Assembly: GCF_000004075.3 (NCBI RefSeq)
Contig: NC_026661.2
Span: forward strand, 13,110,307-13,174,306
From: Cucumis sativus
Lineage: Eukaryota; Streptophyta; Magnoliopsida; Cucurbitales; Cucurbitaceae
DNA length: 64,000 nt
Reading direction: 5' to 3'
Positions within the stretch are counted from its first letter, which is position 1; each line of letters starts with the position of its first letter. A program made the position numbers and the translations under genes. Below are positions 46,635-57,740 of this stretch, piece by piece. The notes under the pieces are model-generated. The model made no database searches. It was not told the DNA's origin and saw only the letters and a program-made list of their open reading frames with translations.

Positions 46635-47541
46635 CTACTAAGAGCAGGAGCAAACCCGATCGTGTAATAAGTTAGAAGAGTCCATATTGCTGATTCTATG
46701 AAAGAGAGGAATTCTGAGGATAAACATAGGCAAACTGAATGCCCAAGCAGGATAGAACAAGAAATCCCTCTGTCTAAAGAACACTGGAAACCTGAAAATA
46801 GTGAGGGCCAATTCTGCTATTCCATTAAACATGACATTTATGAGACTGAAAAACAAGGCTCCAAGGAACTTGCTTCCACCAATGACAGTGCCCACTTTCA
46901 TTTCAGTCCTAAAAAACACAGTCATAGCAATGACAGACATGATGGTGATCTGGACCGTTTTAAAAACATAGACAAATGAATGTCGTTTCATTATCAGTAC
47001 TTCTCTTGAATAGCATGCCCTGAATAGCTCCCAGTTTGATAAACCATATTTCTCTTTGACTAATGCAGCTGGGTGAGCTTTAGATTTGTCATAAGGAACT
47101 TGGAGATCAGAGGTAAGTTGTTGACCAATGGTAAAAGATTTGAATGCGACAAAACTTGGAAACATAAATGAATCTATATGGTTTGTTTTTTTTGAACCAG
47201 TATTGTTCTTGGTCCTCCTTTGATGTCACTTCTTGTAAGAAATCAGCAACTCCTTTCCACTCCTTTCCTTTCTGGGCATCGAAACCCCATAAATTTAAAG
47301 AAGTCAAAGATTTTTTCTCTTGGACCTTGGTACACGATTTGACCTTCGGAAAGAAGAATGATATCATCAAATAGATTAAAAGTTTCAGGAGCTGGTTGTA
47401 GAAGAAAAATGACCATTGTTACATCCATTATATGAACCATTTGCCTCATGAACTTCCATATCTGAAATGTGGTAGAACTGTCTAAGCCTGTTGATATTTC
47501 ATCCATAAAAAAAGCCTTTGCTGGTCCTACTAGCATCTCCC
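46635..47541 (-). pseudogene. PDR/ABCG NBD1 end and first transmembrane segment, copy A
   Basis: Starting after a tgcag acceptor at 47542, the minus strand reads [20 protein letters not shown] (Walker B and D-loop of NBD1), [20 protein letters not shown], then after a duplicated ggaaaggagt (near 47256) shifts frame to [19 protein letters not shown] later frame gives [38 protein letters not shown] and FVYVFKTVQITIMSVIAMTV. A two-base deletion near 46694 (CTCTTTC for CTCTCTTTC) shifts the end of the segment. The NBD1 Walker A and the N-terminus are missing: the array begins directly beyond the exon. At least three lesions show it is non-functional. Confidence 0.85.
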
Positions 47542-50500
47542 CTGCACAAGTACCTTCACTCTCCCATTTCTTAGCTTCACTACCAATAATCTAAAATCCA
47601 ATGCAAAGAACAACTTGAGGACTTCCGTAAGAAACCTATAGTCCCATCTCATACTTTAAACCAATCTCTATTCTTGTACTCTAAATTTTTTCAAATTTCT
47701 CATATCTTCAACAAATTTTGAACTATTCAATCTTAGATCGAGTTATCTTCGGTCACTCTTAATTTGTTCATTTCCAAACTCTTCAACCAAATTTATACTC
47801 TTCAACCTCAAACCTTAATCCAAATCTTGAAGTCCAATCTACACCCTTAAATCAAATTTCTCTAATCTTTAGTCTCTTTTAATTTGTTCATTTTTCGAAC
47901 TCTTCAACTTTCAACCTTAATGAAAAAAAATGTTGAAGTCAAATCAAATACTTTAATCCACAATTCTCTTGTCCTTTCTTATCTTCGTCTTTATCATGAA
48001 ATAGATAACTATCAACTAATGAATTTTTCGTTTTCCTCGTTCAATATATCGTCCATGAGTCATATAAGTACCTTCACTCTCCCATTTCTTAGCTTCACTA
48101 CCCATAATTTACAATTTAATGCAAAGAACAGCTTGGGCAGTTCCGTACAAAACTTGTAGTCCCATCTATTACTTTAAACCATTAGCTATTTTTGTAATCT
48201 AAATTTTTTCCAATTTCTCATATCTTCAACCAATTTTGAACTTTTCAACATTATCGAGTTATCTCAAGTGACTCTTAATTTGTTCATTTTCAAACTCTTC
48301 AACCAAATTTATACTCTTCAACCTCAAACCTTAATCCAAATCTTGAAGTCCAATCTCCACACTTAAATCAAATTTCTCTTATCTTTAGTCTCTCTAAATT
48401 TGTTCATTTTTTAACTCTTCAACGTCCAACCTTGATAAAAAAAAAAAAAAAGTTGAAGTCCAATCAAATGCTTTTAACCACAATTCTCTTATCATTTCTT
48501 ATCCTCATCGTGAAATAGAGAACTATCAACAACTCATTTGTCCTTCCCTCTTTCAATATAAAGTCCATGAGTCATATAAGTACCTTCACTCTCCAATTTC
48601 TAAGTTTCACATCCAATAAGCTACAATTTAATTGCAAAAAACAACTTGAGGACTTCCATAAAAAAACATGTAGTCTCATCTCGTACTTTAAACCATTCTC
48701 TATTCTTGTACTATTAATATTTTTTCAACTTATCAACTCTTCAAACAATTTTGTACACCTCAACCTCAAACCAACTTATCTCAAGTGACTCTTAATTTAT
48801 TCATTTCCAAACTCTTCAACCTCAAACCTTAATCCAAATCTTGAAGTCCAATTTCCATCTTTAAATCAAATTTCTCTAATATTTAGTCTCTTAATTTGTT
48901 CATTTCTTGAACTCTTCAAACGTCCAACCTTAATAAAAAATAAAAAAAGTTGAAATCCAATCACATACTTTAATCCAAAATTCTCTTCTCCTTTCTATCT
49001 TCATCCTAAAATAGATAACTTTCAACAACTAATTTGTAATTTTTCTCTTCCAATATATAGTCCATGAGCCTTACTCTCTCACTCCTTAGCTTTATTACAA
49101 TTGAATGCAAAGTACGACTTGGTGTCTTCCATTAAAAACTTGTAGTCCCATCTCATACTTTAAACCAATATGTATTCTTGTACTCTAAATTTTTTCCAAT
49201 TTCACTTATCTTCAACCAATTTTGAACTTTTCAACCTTAGATCGAGTTATCTTAAGCGACTCTTGATTTGTTCATTTCCAAACTCTTCAACCTCAAACCT
49301 TAAACCAAATCTTGAAGAACAATTTTCATCCTTCATCAAATTGCTCTAGTATTTAGTCTCTTAATTTGTTCATTTCTTGAACTCTTCAAATCAAATACTT
49401 TTATCCACAATTCTCTTATCCTTTTCTTATCTTCGTCTTTATCGTGAAATAGATAACTATCAACAAACTAATTTGTCATTTTCATCATTCAATATATCGT
49501 CCATGGGTCATATAAGTACCTTCACTCTCCCATTTCTTAGCTTCACTACTAATAATCTACAATTTAATGCAAAGAACAGCTTAGGGACTTCCGTAAAAAA
49601 CTTGTAGTCCCATCTCATACTTTAAACCATTATCTATTTTGTACTCTAAATTATTTCAAATTTCTCATATCTTCAACCAATTTTGAACTTTTCACCCATA
49701 GATCGAGTTATCTTAAGTGACTCTTAATTTGTTCATTTCCAAATTCTTCACTCAAATTTATACTCTTCAACCTCAAACCTTAATCCAAATCTGGAAGTCC
49801 AATCTCCAAACTTAAATTAAATTTCTCAAATCTTTAGTCTCTAAATTTGTTCAAAATCTGGAAGTCCAATCTCCACACTTAAATTAAATTTCTCAAATCT
49901 TTAGTCTCTCTAAATTTGTTCATTTTTTAACTCTTCAACGTCCCACCTTGATAAAAAATAAAAAGTTAAAGTCCAATCAAAAGCTTTTAACCACAATTCT
50001 CTTCTCATTTCTTATCGTTATCGTGAAATAGAGAACTATCAACAACTAATTTGTCATTTCCTCTTTCAATATAAAGTCCATGAGTCATACAACAATTTCT
50101 AAGCTTCATATCCAATAAGCTACAATTTAATTGCAAAGAACATCACGAGGACTTCCATAAAAAAACATGTAGTCTCGATCTCATACTTTAAACAATTCTC
50201 TATTATTGTACTATTAATATTTTTTCAATTTATCAACTCTTCAAACAATTTTGTACACCTCAACCTCAAACCAACTTATCTTAAGTGACTCTTAATTTAT
50301 TCATTTAAAAATTCTTCAACCTCAAACCTTAATCAAAATCTTGAAGTCCAATTTCTATAGTATTTAGTCTCTTAATTTGTTCATTTCTTGAACTCTTCAA
50401 ACGTCCAACTTTAATAAAAAAAAAAACTGAAATCCAATCACATACTTTAATCCAAAATTCCCTTATCCTTTCTTATCTTCATCCTAAAATAGATAACTTT

Positions 50501-53090
50501 CAACAACTAATTTGTAATTTTTCTCTTTCAATATATCGTCCATGAGCCTTACTCTCCCATTCCTTAGCTTCACTACAATTTAATGCAAAGTACGACTTGG
50601 TGTCCTCCATTAAAAACTTGTAGTCCCATCTCATACTTTAAACCGATCTTTATTCTTGTATTATTAATATTTTTCCAATTTATCAACTCCTCACACTTAT
50701 TAGTTCATTTCCAAACTCTTCAACCAAATTTATACTCTTCAACCTCCAACCTTAATCCAAATCTTTGAACTCCAATTTCCAACCATAAATCAAATTTCTC
50801 TAATCTTTAGTGTCTTAATTTGTTCATTAACGTTCAACCTTAATCAATGAGTTGTAGTCCCGTCTCATACGTTAAACCAACAATTTATAATCTTGTGTAT
50901 CTCGTATCTCTTAGGACGTGTTTGGGGTGGACTTGAGGGGAGTAGAGTGGAGTATTTAAGCCCACTCCACGTTTGGGGCATAGATCAAGCAAAAGGGGAT
51001 TAGGGTTATTTTACTCCTCGTCACACACTGTTCCACTCTCTCAACCGGGTGTAACTCGAGACCACCATTAATTTTGTTTTCTCATATTCGATCTCGACCG
51101 AGATCGACCCCAAAATATCTTCCCAAATTTAAATAACTCTTTGAAGAAAATTTCTCGATCTCCCTCAAAGACATCTCTGGCAACCTTAGACCGAGATCAT
51201 ACTAATTAGTCGACGTTCTTTAGCTCGGGACAACTTAGACCCAGGATCATACTACATTATGCATATGTTCTTTAGCTCGTGGCTATCTCAGGCCGAAGCC
51301 CCGAGCTAAAGAAGATCATAAAGTAATGTAGTACGATTTCGGGCCAAAGTTGGCCTGAGATATAGCCCCGAGCTAAAGAACATAAGGAAATGTAGTATGA
51401 TCTCGAGCAAAAGTAGGCCCGAAATAGCCCCAAGAGAGACCAAGAAATTTCCGTCAAATAGTTTTATAATTTTGGAAAGAATCTCGAGGTCAATCTTGCC
51501 CGAGTTCGACCACGAGAAAAACAAAATTTTCAGTTGTCCTAAGATGCACTCGATCGAAGGAATGAGACAGTGTGCGGCAAGGAGTGGAACACAAAATAAG
51601 GGGGTAAAATAGCACTAATCCCCCTTTTGCTTAATTCATGCCCCAAACGTGGAGTGGGCTTAAATACTCCACTCTACTCCCCACGAATGCATACTATTAT
51701 AAAATCCATACTATTATAAGTCACTTCTCGCCCCAAACGCCCCCATAATTTTTCCAATTTATGAGCTCTTCAACCAATTTTGTACTTTGGTGTAATCCAA
51801 ATATTGATTAGGTCCCTTGAATTCAAATGTTGAAGTCCAATCTCCAACCTTAAACCAAATTATTTGAAGTGACTCGTAATTTGTTCAATTTTCGAACTCA
51901 TCAACCAATTTTATACTTTTCGACCTTCAACCTTAATCCAAATCTTGAAGTATCTCCAACCTCAAATCAAATTTCTCTAATCTTCAATGTCTATTAATTT
52001 GTTAATTTTTTGAACTCTTCAATCGAACATCAACGACCGATCCTCTTTAATCAAAAAGTTGAAGTCAAATCACATTCTTTAATCCAAAATTTCCTTATCT
52101 TTATTTATTTGCCTTCATCATGAAATAAATAACTACCAACAAATTTTTGTTTTCCCATTTTCAAAATATAATCTCAAACATATTATGTTCCAAACACAAT
52201 TACTTAAAAGTCAATTTTATTCACTTCCCATCCAACAATCACCACCTTCATCCAAACAATGACATGTTGCCTTTCATTCCTTCATCCAAACAATGACATG
52301 TTGCCTTTCATACAAAAAGTTGTATTCCAATCTCATACTTCAAACCTAATTTTACCAACTTATGAACTCTCCAACCAATATTGTACTTTGTATACCAAAG
52401 TTTGGCTAGCCCCCTTAAATCCAAATGTCCAAGTCCATTCTCCAACCTTAAACAAAAATTCCTTCAACTTTTTGCCAAAATTACTTTATCCTTTGTATCT
52501 TGTAATTTGCAAATTTTCTAAACTCTTCTACTAAACAGTTCCTTTTAATTCAAATAATGGTTGGACCACTGCCATCAAATAGCATAAATAAAAGCGCATA
52601 CTTTAATCTAAAATTCTCTTATCCTTACTTATCTATATCTTCATCGTGAAATGGATAACTATCAACGACTAATTTGTCTTTTTCCTCTTTCAATATATCG
52701 TCCATGAGTCCTATATATACCTTTACTCTCCTATTTCTTAGCTTCACGTCATATTATCTACAATTTAATGCAAAGAACGGTTTGGTATCTTTCATAAAAA
52801 ACTTGCAGTCTCATCCCATACATTAAGCCAATCCTTATTCTTATATTCTTAATATTTTCCAATTTATCAACTCTTCAACCAATATTGTACTCTTCATAAA
52901 AAATTATCTTATCCTTTCTAATTTTCGTCGTGAAGTAGATAACTATCAACCCTAATTTGTCTTTTTCCTCTTCCAATATATCGTCCGTAGTCTTATAAGT
53001 ACCTTTACTCTCCCATTTCTTAGCTTCACATCCAGTTATCTACAATTTATTGCAAAGACTGACTTGGTGTCTTCCATAAAAAAAAAAAAA
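47542..53090 (-). repeat. Degenerate tandem array, left arm (about 480-bp unit)
   Basis: The block agtaccttcactctcccatt / cttagcttcac / caatttaatgcaaagaac / gacttccgtaa / cttgtagtcccatctc / tcaaccaattttgaac / cttaatccaaatcttgaagtcc / atcgtgaaatagataactatcaac / tcaatatatcgtccatgagt returns about every 450-520 bases, with starts near 47550, 48070, 48580, 49065, 49515, 50545, 52720 and 52995. Copies vary by substitution and deletion. It begins exactly next to the NBD1 exon, in what is intron of the PDR gene, and no protein-coding sense is seen. It is interrupted at about 50915-51745 by an inserted element. Confidence 0.85.
50915..51748. mobile_element. Foldback element of about 830 bp in the left-arm array
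   Basis: The element opens gtttggggtggacttgaggg / gagtagagtggagtatttaa and closes with the near-complement (ctccactctactccccacgaa ... gccccaaacgccccc), so its ends are long imperfect inverted repeats containing ccactccacgtttggggc. The interior carries smaller inverted pieces (gagctaaagaacat ... atgtagtatgatct and their complements). No transposase frame is credible. A clean target duplication could not be fixed, and the superfamily (PIF/Harbinger, hAT or MULE-like) is undecided. Related copies lie in the right arm at 60166 and 61557. Confidence 0.7.
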
Positions 53091-53220
53091 ACTCAAAGAT
53101 ATAATAGAAAAGTAAACATTTATAAGATATGAGAAATGTTTATAGAAAATTATATAAAAACTAGGGAGAAGGAAGGCTAACCTTATTTTGAAGAGAAGAG
53201 TATAGTAAACTATATATTAC

Positions 53221-53309
53221 CTCACTCCCACAATTATTTTGAAGCCATCTTCTAAATACCTTTAAATATGCTTCTTAACATCAAATTTACATCCTGGAGC
53301 AAGGATAAC
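53221..53309 (-). pseudogene. MLO exon b, copy B
   Basis: The minus strand reads VILAPGCKFDVKKHIK followed by the same C-terminal phrase as copy A. The Pro of LAPG is kept, and the second residue is Ile instead of Asn. Exon length 89 bases. Confidence 0.8.
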
Positions 53310-53388
53310 CTAAAGATAAAGAGCACTATCATAAAAGGAACAAATAACTGGTTTATGATCAGTAGATAGTTGGAAATTGGAAACTCAC

Positions 53389-53463
53389 CTCGATGAATCC
53401 ATTACATAATGCCAAGTAGTCAGCCTTGCCAACGAAATTGAAAAATTGTCGAAAGAAGCACCG
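53389..53463 (-). pseudogene. MLO exon a, copy B
   Basis: Seventy-five bases encoding the MLO pattern CFFRQFFNFVGKADYLAL then CNGFIE, in phase with exon b. The splice sites match copy A (tttcag and gtgagt). Confidence 0.83.
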
Positions 53464-54159
53464 CTGAAACGAAACAACATACTTTAGGTGTTTCAAATCT
53501 CTATAGGAAATCGATTGTAAGTATTATAAGTTTGAACCAAACAATATCCATATCTCCATATTCTTCAAAACCATTTTTATTCTCAAATATGCTGCATAAT
53601 ATGTATAGTAGTGTGCGATGTATGTTGCAGTTTTTTAGTATGCACATGCAATTTCATGTTTTTCATTAATGTAATCGTCAATTTTTCCCACACAATTTAC
53701 AGTATGAGCTCTTATGTTGAGGTGAGAAATATGTGATGCAAGTGTTGAAAGAGTGGTCTGTGTCACATTAGTTAATTCTACTTGATGAAGATCTCTTTAT
53801 ATTCAGAATCTTGTTTATTAACTTATTTTTTAGTTTATTTTAAACTGCAAGTGATAAAATCATAATAAAACATCATAGCTGTAAGAGTTGATGCATTTGG
53901 AGCGACAAAACGGTTCAGTTTGGAGGTTAGGAACCTTCACCTTACACCCAAAGATGAAAACTTGAAAAAAGAAGGTGAAGAAATAATCCAGCTTTGATAA
54001 AGGGAGAACTTCGCTTCATGTCTGTGTGTGGAAAATAAGAGAAGAGAAGAGAAAAAATTTCAAAACTTTTCTCAAACAGAAAGGTTAAGTACCAATTTCT
54101 CATCAAAATAAACTTAGAGTGAAAAAGATCATCAATTTTCTCCTTTTTTTTTTTCTCAC

Positions 54160-54413
54160 CTTGTTAGTTCCCAAGAGAATTCATATGCAACTATGATATT
54201 TCTCATGGTACGCATAACAATGGCAGCAGATCTAGCATCAAGACCAGAAGTTGGTTCGTCCATTAAGATAGTCGACGGATTAGCAACCAACTCCACTGCT
54301 ATTTTCAATCTCTTCCTTTGTTCTGTTGAAAGACCATCAATTCCTGGTAGCCCCACTAAAGCATCTCTCAATTTATCTAGTTCTATTAGTTCCGTAACTT
54401 CTTCCACAAACAT
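54160..54413 (-). pseudogene. PDR/ABCG NBD2 exon (Walker B), copy B
   Basis: Same as copy A with [14 protein letters not shown] (usual Leu kept) and changes STILMDE and RMKIAVEL-type (KRLKIAVEL). The same non-PDR tail ([14 protein letters not shown]) replaces the H-loop region, so the truncation predates the duplication of A and B. Confidence 0.86.
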
Positions 54414-54507
54414 CTACATCAATGTAGAATAGCTATTCAATAAAACTTCAATCATATTCTGCATTAACTGGAAGCATAAAGCAGCAAGCGTTTCTAGTGG
54501 GAAATAC

Positions 54508-54840
54508 CTTTCTTGTTTTGGTATCAACATTGGAGGAAAGGCGGAGCCAAGTAGAAAGTATGAGCGACTCACAGACAGTGACATGAGGCGAATGAATGTC
54601 AATTTGTTCACAGTAAGCACTTACTCTAGCAAAGGTTGATTGCTTCTTGGGATAAGCAGAGATGTATATACTTCCTTCAATGTAACCACTGGTCTTTCGT
54701 CCAGCTAATACATCCAAGAGAGTAGTTTTCCCAGACCCACTAACACCCACAAGAGCTGTTAATATCCCTGGTCGAAAAGGTCCGCTAACATCTTCTAAAA
54801 GTCGAAGATGATGTTTCTCGACCCCATGCATCTTCATTTC
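54508..54840 (-). pseudogene. PDR/ABCG NBD2 exon (Walker A), copy B
   Basis: Three hundred and thirty-three bases with intact Walker [17 protein letters not shown], and [20 protein letters not shown]. It differs from copy A by a handful of substitutions. Confidence 0.88.
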
Positions 54841-54993
54841 CTAAATTAATTGGAAAACATTGATATAGTTTCAGTGCCTTCAAAACGACATTCATTAAAA
54901 AATAAAAATTACAGCCTATTTAGAATGGCTTTCTAAGTGCAAACACCCAGAAAGCAAATGCAAATAGGTTATTTCAAACTTGAGTTAACTTAC

Positions 54994-55082
54994 AGCAGGC
55001 ATATCCACATAATAGTTCACATGGTTGAATGCAAGTGAAAGTGGCTGGAAAGGCAAAATCATTCCTCTTCTTTGCAGTTGAT
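54994..55082 (-). pseudogene. PDR/ABCG linker exon, copy B
   Basis: Same 89-base exon as in copy A ([18 protein letters not shown] then NYYVDMPA). The charged linker exon that precedes it in the gene lies at about 55221-55311 within an 80-codon open frame (55116-55358). Confidence 0.85.
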
Positions 55083-55417
55083 CTAAATAAAGATTTGACA
55101 ATTTTGATCGTTAGCCTATGATTTTTCTCTAATAAATATCAAAGCTCTAATTAAAGGAAAGATTACTAGAAATCCAAAAGAATTTGGATTAAGCAAATTC
55201 TTCCTTACGAAACTTAAACCTTGTGCATTGACCGTATTATTTTTTCTTTTCTTCTTGTCTTCATCCGTGGTAATGAGAGCCTTTGCATCAGCAAGTGCTG
55301 AAAATAGCTTCAAAAGGTTCAGTACAGTTACGACAATGATAATGACAATAATCATCATTACTTAAATGGTCAATTCAATTTATATTCTTGAATAAATGAA
55401 GGGTTGAGATGACTTAC

Positions 55418-55580
55418 GATTCAAGTAAGTCAAAGCTATTGTAAATAGAACGTTGAAAAGAAGGTTAAAGCCAAAAAGTGCTGCAACGCAAATCCAATAC
55501 CAACGTTCTTCCTTAAAGAAACCCCTACTAGCAAGCACTTTCCCAACTGTAGGTTCATTAATTCTACTATCTGTATTTTT
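55418..55580 (-). pseudogene. PDR/ABCG transmembrane exon, copy B
   Basis: Reading NTDSRINEPTVGKVLASRGF, then WYWICVAALFGFN. Intact 163-base exon, splice sites as in copy A. Confidence 0.87.
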
Positions 55581-55682
55581 CTGCATTAGGCAAAATATGC
55601 TTTTATAATGAAAAAAATAACAAATGACTAAATTTAATATTAGTTTTCAATTTATCCAAATCATTATTGAGTTGAGATTTAC

Positions 55683-55786
55683 CTTGCTCCATCTATCATC
55701 TAGGAGCTCATTGATGACAATGGTGTTTTGTCCATACATCATGGGAGACAAATAGAAGCCCCAAATCATCCATCGCTCAACATTAT
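55683..55786 (-). pseudogene. PDR/ABCG exon (NVERWMIWGFY), copy B
   Basis: Reading NVERWMIWGFYLSPMMYG, then QNTIVINELLDDRWSK (104 bases). It is the last exon before the palindrome centre; the exons further upstream in the gene (46390-47541 in unit A) are missing from unit B. Confidence 0.87.
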
Positions 55787-55906
55787 CTAATGTGCACAAA
55801 AGGAAAACCAAAAGTTGGCAAACAAAAATACTGGAATCTACTAAAGTAACATGCTCAAGAGTTAAAATTTGTGTTCTGGAATCAACAAATAAAGAAAAAA
55901 AGAAAA

Positions 55907-55993
55907 CAATAGAGCGTTGGCACACATCTATGCGTTGGCACACATCCCTTTGTTCGTAGATATAACACATAGATGTGTGCCAACGCTCTATTG
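55907..55993. repeat. Apex of the large inverted repeat
   Basis: Bases 55907-55932 (caatagagcgttggcacaca then tctatg) pair perfectly with 55968-55993 over 26 positions. The loop of about 35 bases holds a second copy of gcgttggcacacatc (55932-55946), which also stands at 55914-55928. Beyond the stem both arms continue into the PDR exons in mirror order. Comparison with unit A at 46115-46160 shows the uninterrupted ancestral order, so the apex is a rearrangement joint. Confidence 0.9.
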
Positions 55994-56114
55994 TTTTTTT
56001 TTTTTTCTTTATTTGTTGATTCCAGAACACAAATTTTAACTCTTGAGCATGTTACTTTAGTAGATTCCAGTATTTTTGTTTGCCAACTTTTGGTTTTCCT
56101 TTTGTGCACATTAG

Positions 56115-56218
56115 ATAATGTTGAGCGATGGATGATTTGGGGCTTCTATTTGTCTCCCTTGATGTATGGACAAAACACCATTGTCATCAATGATTTCCTA
56201 GATGATAGATGGAGCAAG
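56115..56218 (+). pseudogene. PDR/ABCG exon (NVERWMIWGFY), copy C
   Basis: Plus-strand mirror of 55683-55786, reading NVERWMIWGFYLSPLMYG then QNTIVINDFLDDRWSK. Length 104 bases, ttag acceptor, gtaaat donor. It differs by a few bases from copy B. Confidence 0.87.
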
Positions 56219-56321
56219 GTAAATCTCAACTCAATAATGATTTGGATAAATTGAAAACTAATATTAAATTTAGTCATTTGTTATTTTTTTCATTTATAAA
56301 AGCATATTTTGCCTAATGCAG

Positions 56322-56484
56322 AAAAATACAGATAGTAGAATTAATGAACCTACAGTTGGGAAAGTGCTTGCTAGTAGGGGTTTCTTTAAGGAAGAACGTT
56401 GGTACTGAATTTGCGTTCCAGCACTTTTTGGCTTTAACCTTCTTTTCAACGTTCTATTTACAATAGCTTTGACTTACTTGAATC
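56322..56484 (+). pseudogene. PDR/ABCG transmembrane exon with stop, copy C
   Basis: Mirror of 55418-55580, but the conserved WYWI codon for the second Trp reads TGA (56406-56408), giving ERWY then stop. The rest (VPALFGFNLLFN) is recognisable. This change is absent from copies A and B, so it arose after the inverted duplication. Confidence 0.88.
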
Positions 56485-56599
56485 GTAAGTCATCTCAACG
56501 CTTCATTTATTCAAGAATATAAATTGAATTGACCATTTAAGTAATGATGATTATTGTCATTATCATTGTCGTAACTGTACTGAACCTTTTGAAGCTATT

Positions 56600-56690
56600 T
56601 TCAGCACTTGTTGATGCAAAGGCTCTCATTACCACGGATGAAGACAAGAAGAAAAGAAAAAATAATACGGTCAATGCACAAGGTTTAAGT
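56600..56690 (+). pseudogene. PDR/ABCG charged linker exon, copy C
   Basis: Mirror of the linker in copies A and B, reading VDAKALITTDEDKKKRKNN then TVNAQG; one Ala is changed to Val at the start. The exon boundaries are approximate. Confidence 0.6.
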
Positions 56691-56820
56691 TTCGTAAGGA
56701 AGAATTTGCTTAATCCAAATTCTTTTGGATTTCTAGTAATCTTTCCTTTAATTAGAGCTTTGATATTTATTAGAGAAAAATTCATAGGCTAACGATCAAA
56801 ATTGTCAAATCTTTATTTAG

Positions 56821-56909
56821 ATCAACTGCAAAGAAGAGGAATGATTTTGCCTTTCCAGCCACTTTCACTTGCATTCAACCATGTGAACTATTATGTGGAT
56901 ATGCCTGCT
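56821..56909 (+). pseudogene. PDR/ABCG linker exon, copy C
   Basis: Mirror of 54994-55082: 89 bases encoding [16 protein letters not shown] then [11 protein letters not shown]. Acceptor tttag, donor gtaagt. Confidence 0.85.
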
Positions 56910-57063
56910 GTAAGTTAACTCAAGTTTGAAATAACCTATTTGGATTTGCTTTCTGGGTGTTTGCACTTAGAAAGCCATTCTAAATAGGCTGTAATTTTTT
57001 ATTTTTTAATGAATGTCGTTTTGAAGGCACTGAAACTATATCAATGTTTTCCAATTAATTTAG

Positions 57064-57392
57064 GAAATGAAGATGCATGGGGTCGAGAAAGATCGTCTTC
57101 GACTTTTAGAAGATGTTAGCGGACCTTTTCGACCAGGGATATTAACAGCTCTTGTGGGTGTTAGTGGGGCTTGGAAAACTACTCTCTTGGATGTATTAGC
57201 TGGACGAAAGACCAGTGGTTATAAGGAAGTATATACATCTCTGCTTATGCCAAGAAGCAATCAACCTTTGCTAGAGTAAGTGGTTACTGTGAACAAACTG
57301 ACATTCATTCGCCTCATGTCACTGTCTGTGAGTCGCTCCTATTTTCTACTTGGCTCCGCCTTTCCTCCAATGTTGATACCAAAACAAGAAAG
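57064..57392 (+). pseudogene. PDR/ABCG NBD2 exon (Walker A), copy C, broken
   Basis: At 329 bases it is four shorter than A and B. The loss of attg near 57225 (after the codons for TSGY) shifts the frame and leads to a stop at 57277-57279. In addition the Walker A motif reads GVSGAWKTT, with Trp in place of the invariant Gly before Lys, which would abolish ATP binding. The two lesions are unique to copy C. Confidence 0.9.
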
Positions 57393-57486
57393 GTATTTCC
57401 CACTAGAAACGCTTGCTGCTTTATGCTTCCAGTTAATGCAGAATATGATTGAAGTTTTATTGAATAGCTATTCTACATTGATGTAG

Positions 57487-57740
57487 ATGTTTGTGGAAGA
57501 AGTTATGGAACTAATAAAACTAGATAAACTGAGAGATGCTTTAATGGGGCTACCAGGAATTGATGGTCTTTCAACAGAACAAAGGAAGAGATTGAAAATA
57601 GCAGTGGAGTTGGTTGCTAATCCGTCGACTATCTTCATGGACGAACCAACTTCTGGTCTTGATGCTAGATCTGCTGCCATTGTTATGCGTACCGTGCGAA
57701 ATATCATAGTTGCATATGAATTCTCTTGGGAACTAATAAG
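57487..57740 (+). pseudogene. PDR/ABCG NBD2 exon (Walker B), copy C
   Basis: Mirror of 54160-54413, 254 bases, with [14 protein letters not shown] kept and the same abnormal tail [14 protein letters not shown]. Small differences from A and B (for example [16 protein letters not shown]). Confidence 0.86.

Larger units (their letters stand above)
52800..55932 (-). repeat. Duplicated unit B (direct copy of 42977-46170)
   Basis: It contains the same seven exons in the same order and orientation as unit A but stops at the palindrome centre, so the upstream PDR exons are absent. Exon lengths equal those of A. The MLO end is at 53221 and the transporter end at 55786. Confidence 0.88.

Noticed and set aside
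47884-50768. Repeated short frames containing [13 protein letters not shown]-type phrases
   Set aside because: They come from the tandem array unit and recur only because the unit recurs; interrupted and without a conserved start.
51272-51612. Open frames with repeated SKSRPEIAPRETK-like and RPEIAT-like phrases
   Set aside because: Translations of the inverted pieces inside the foldback element; they appear on both strands and in every copy without coding bias.
47542-53090. CRISPR-like or phage-type repeat array
   Set aside because: Units are about 480 bp, degenerate and without short spacers; the genome is a plant.
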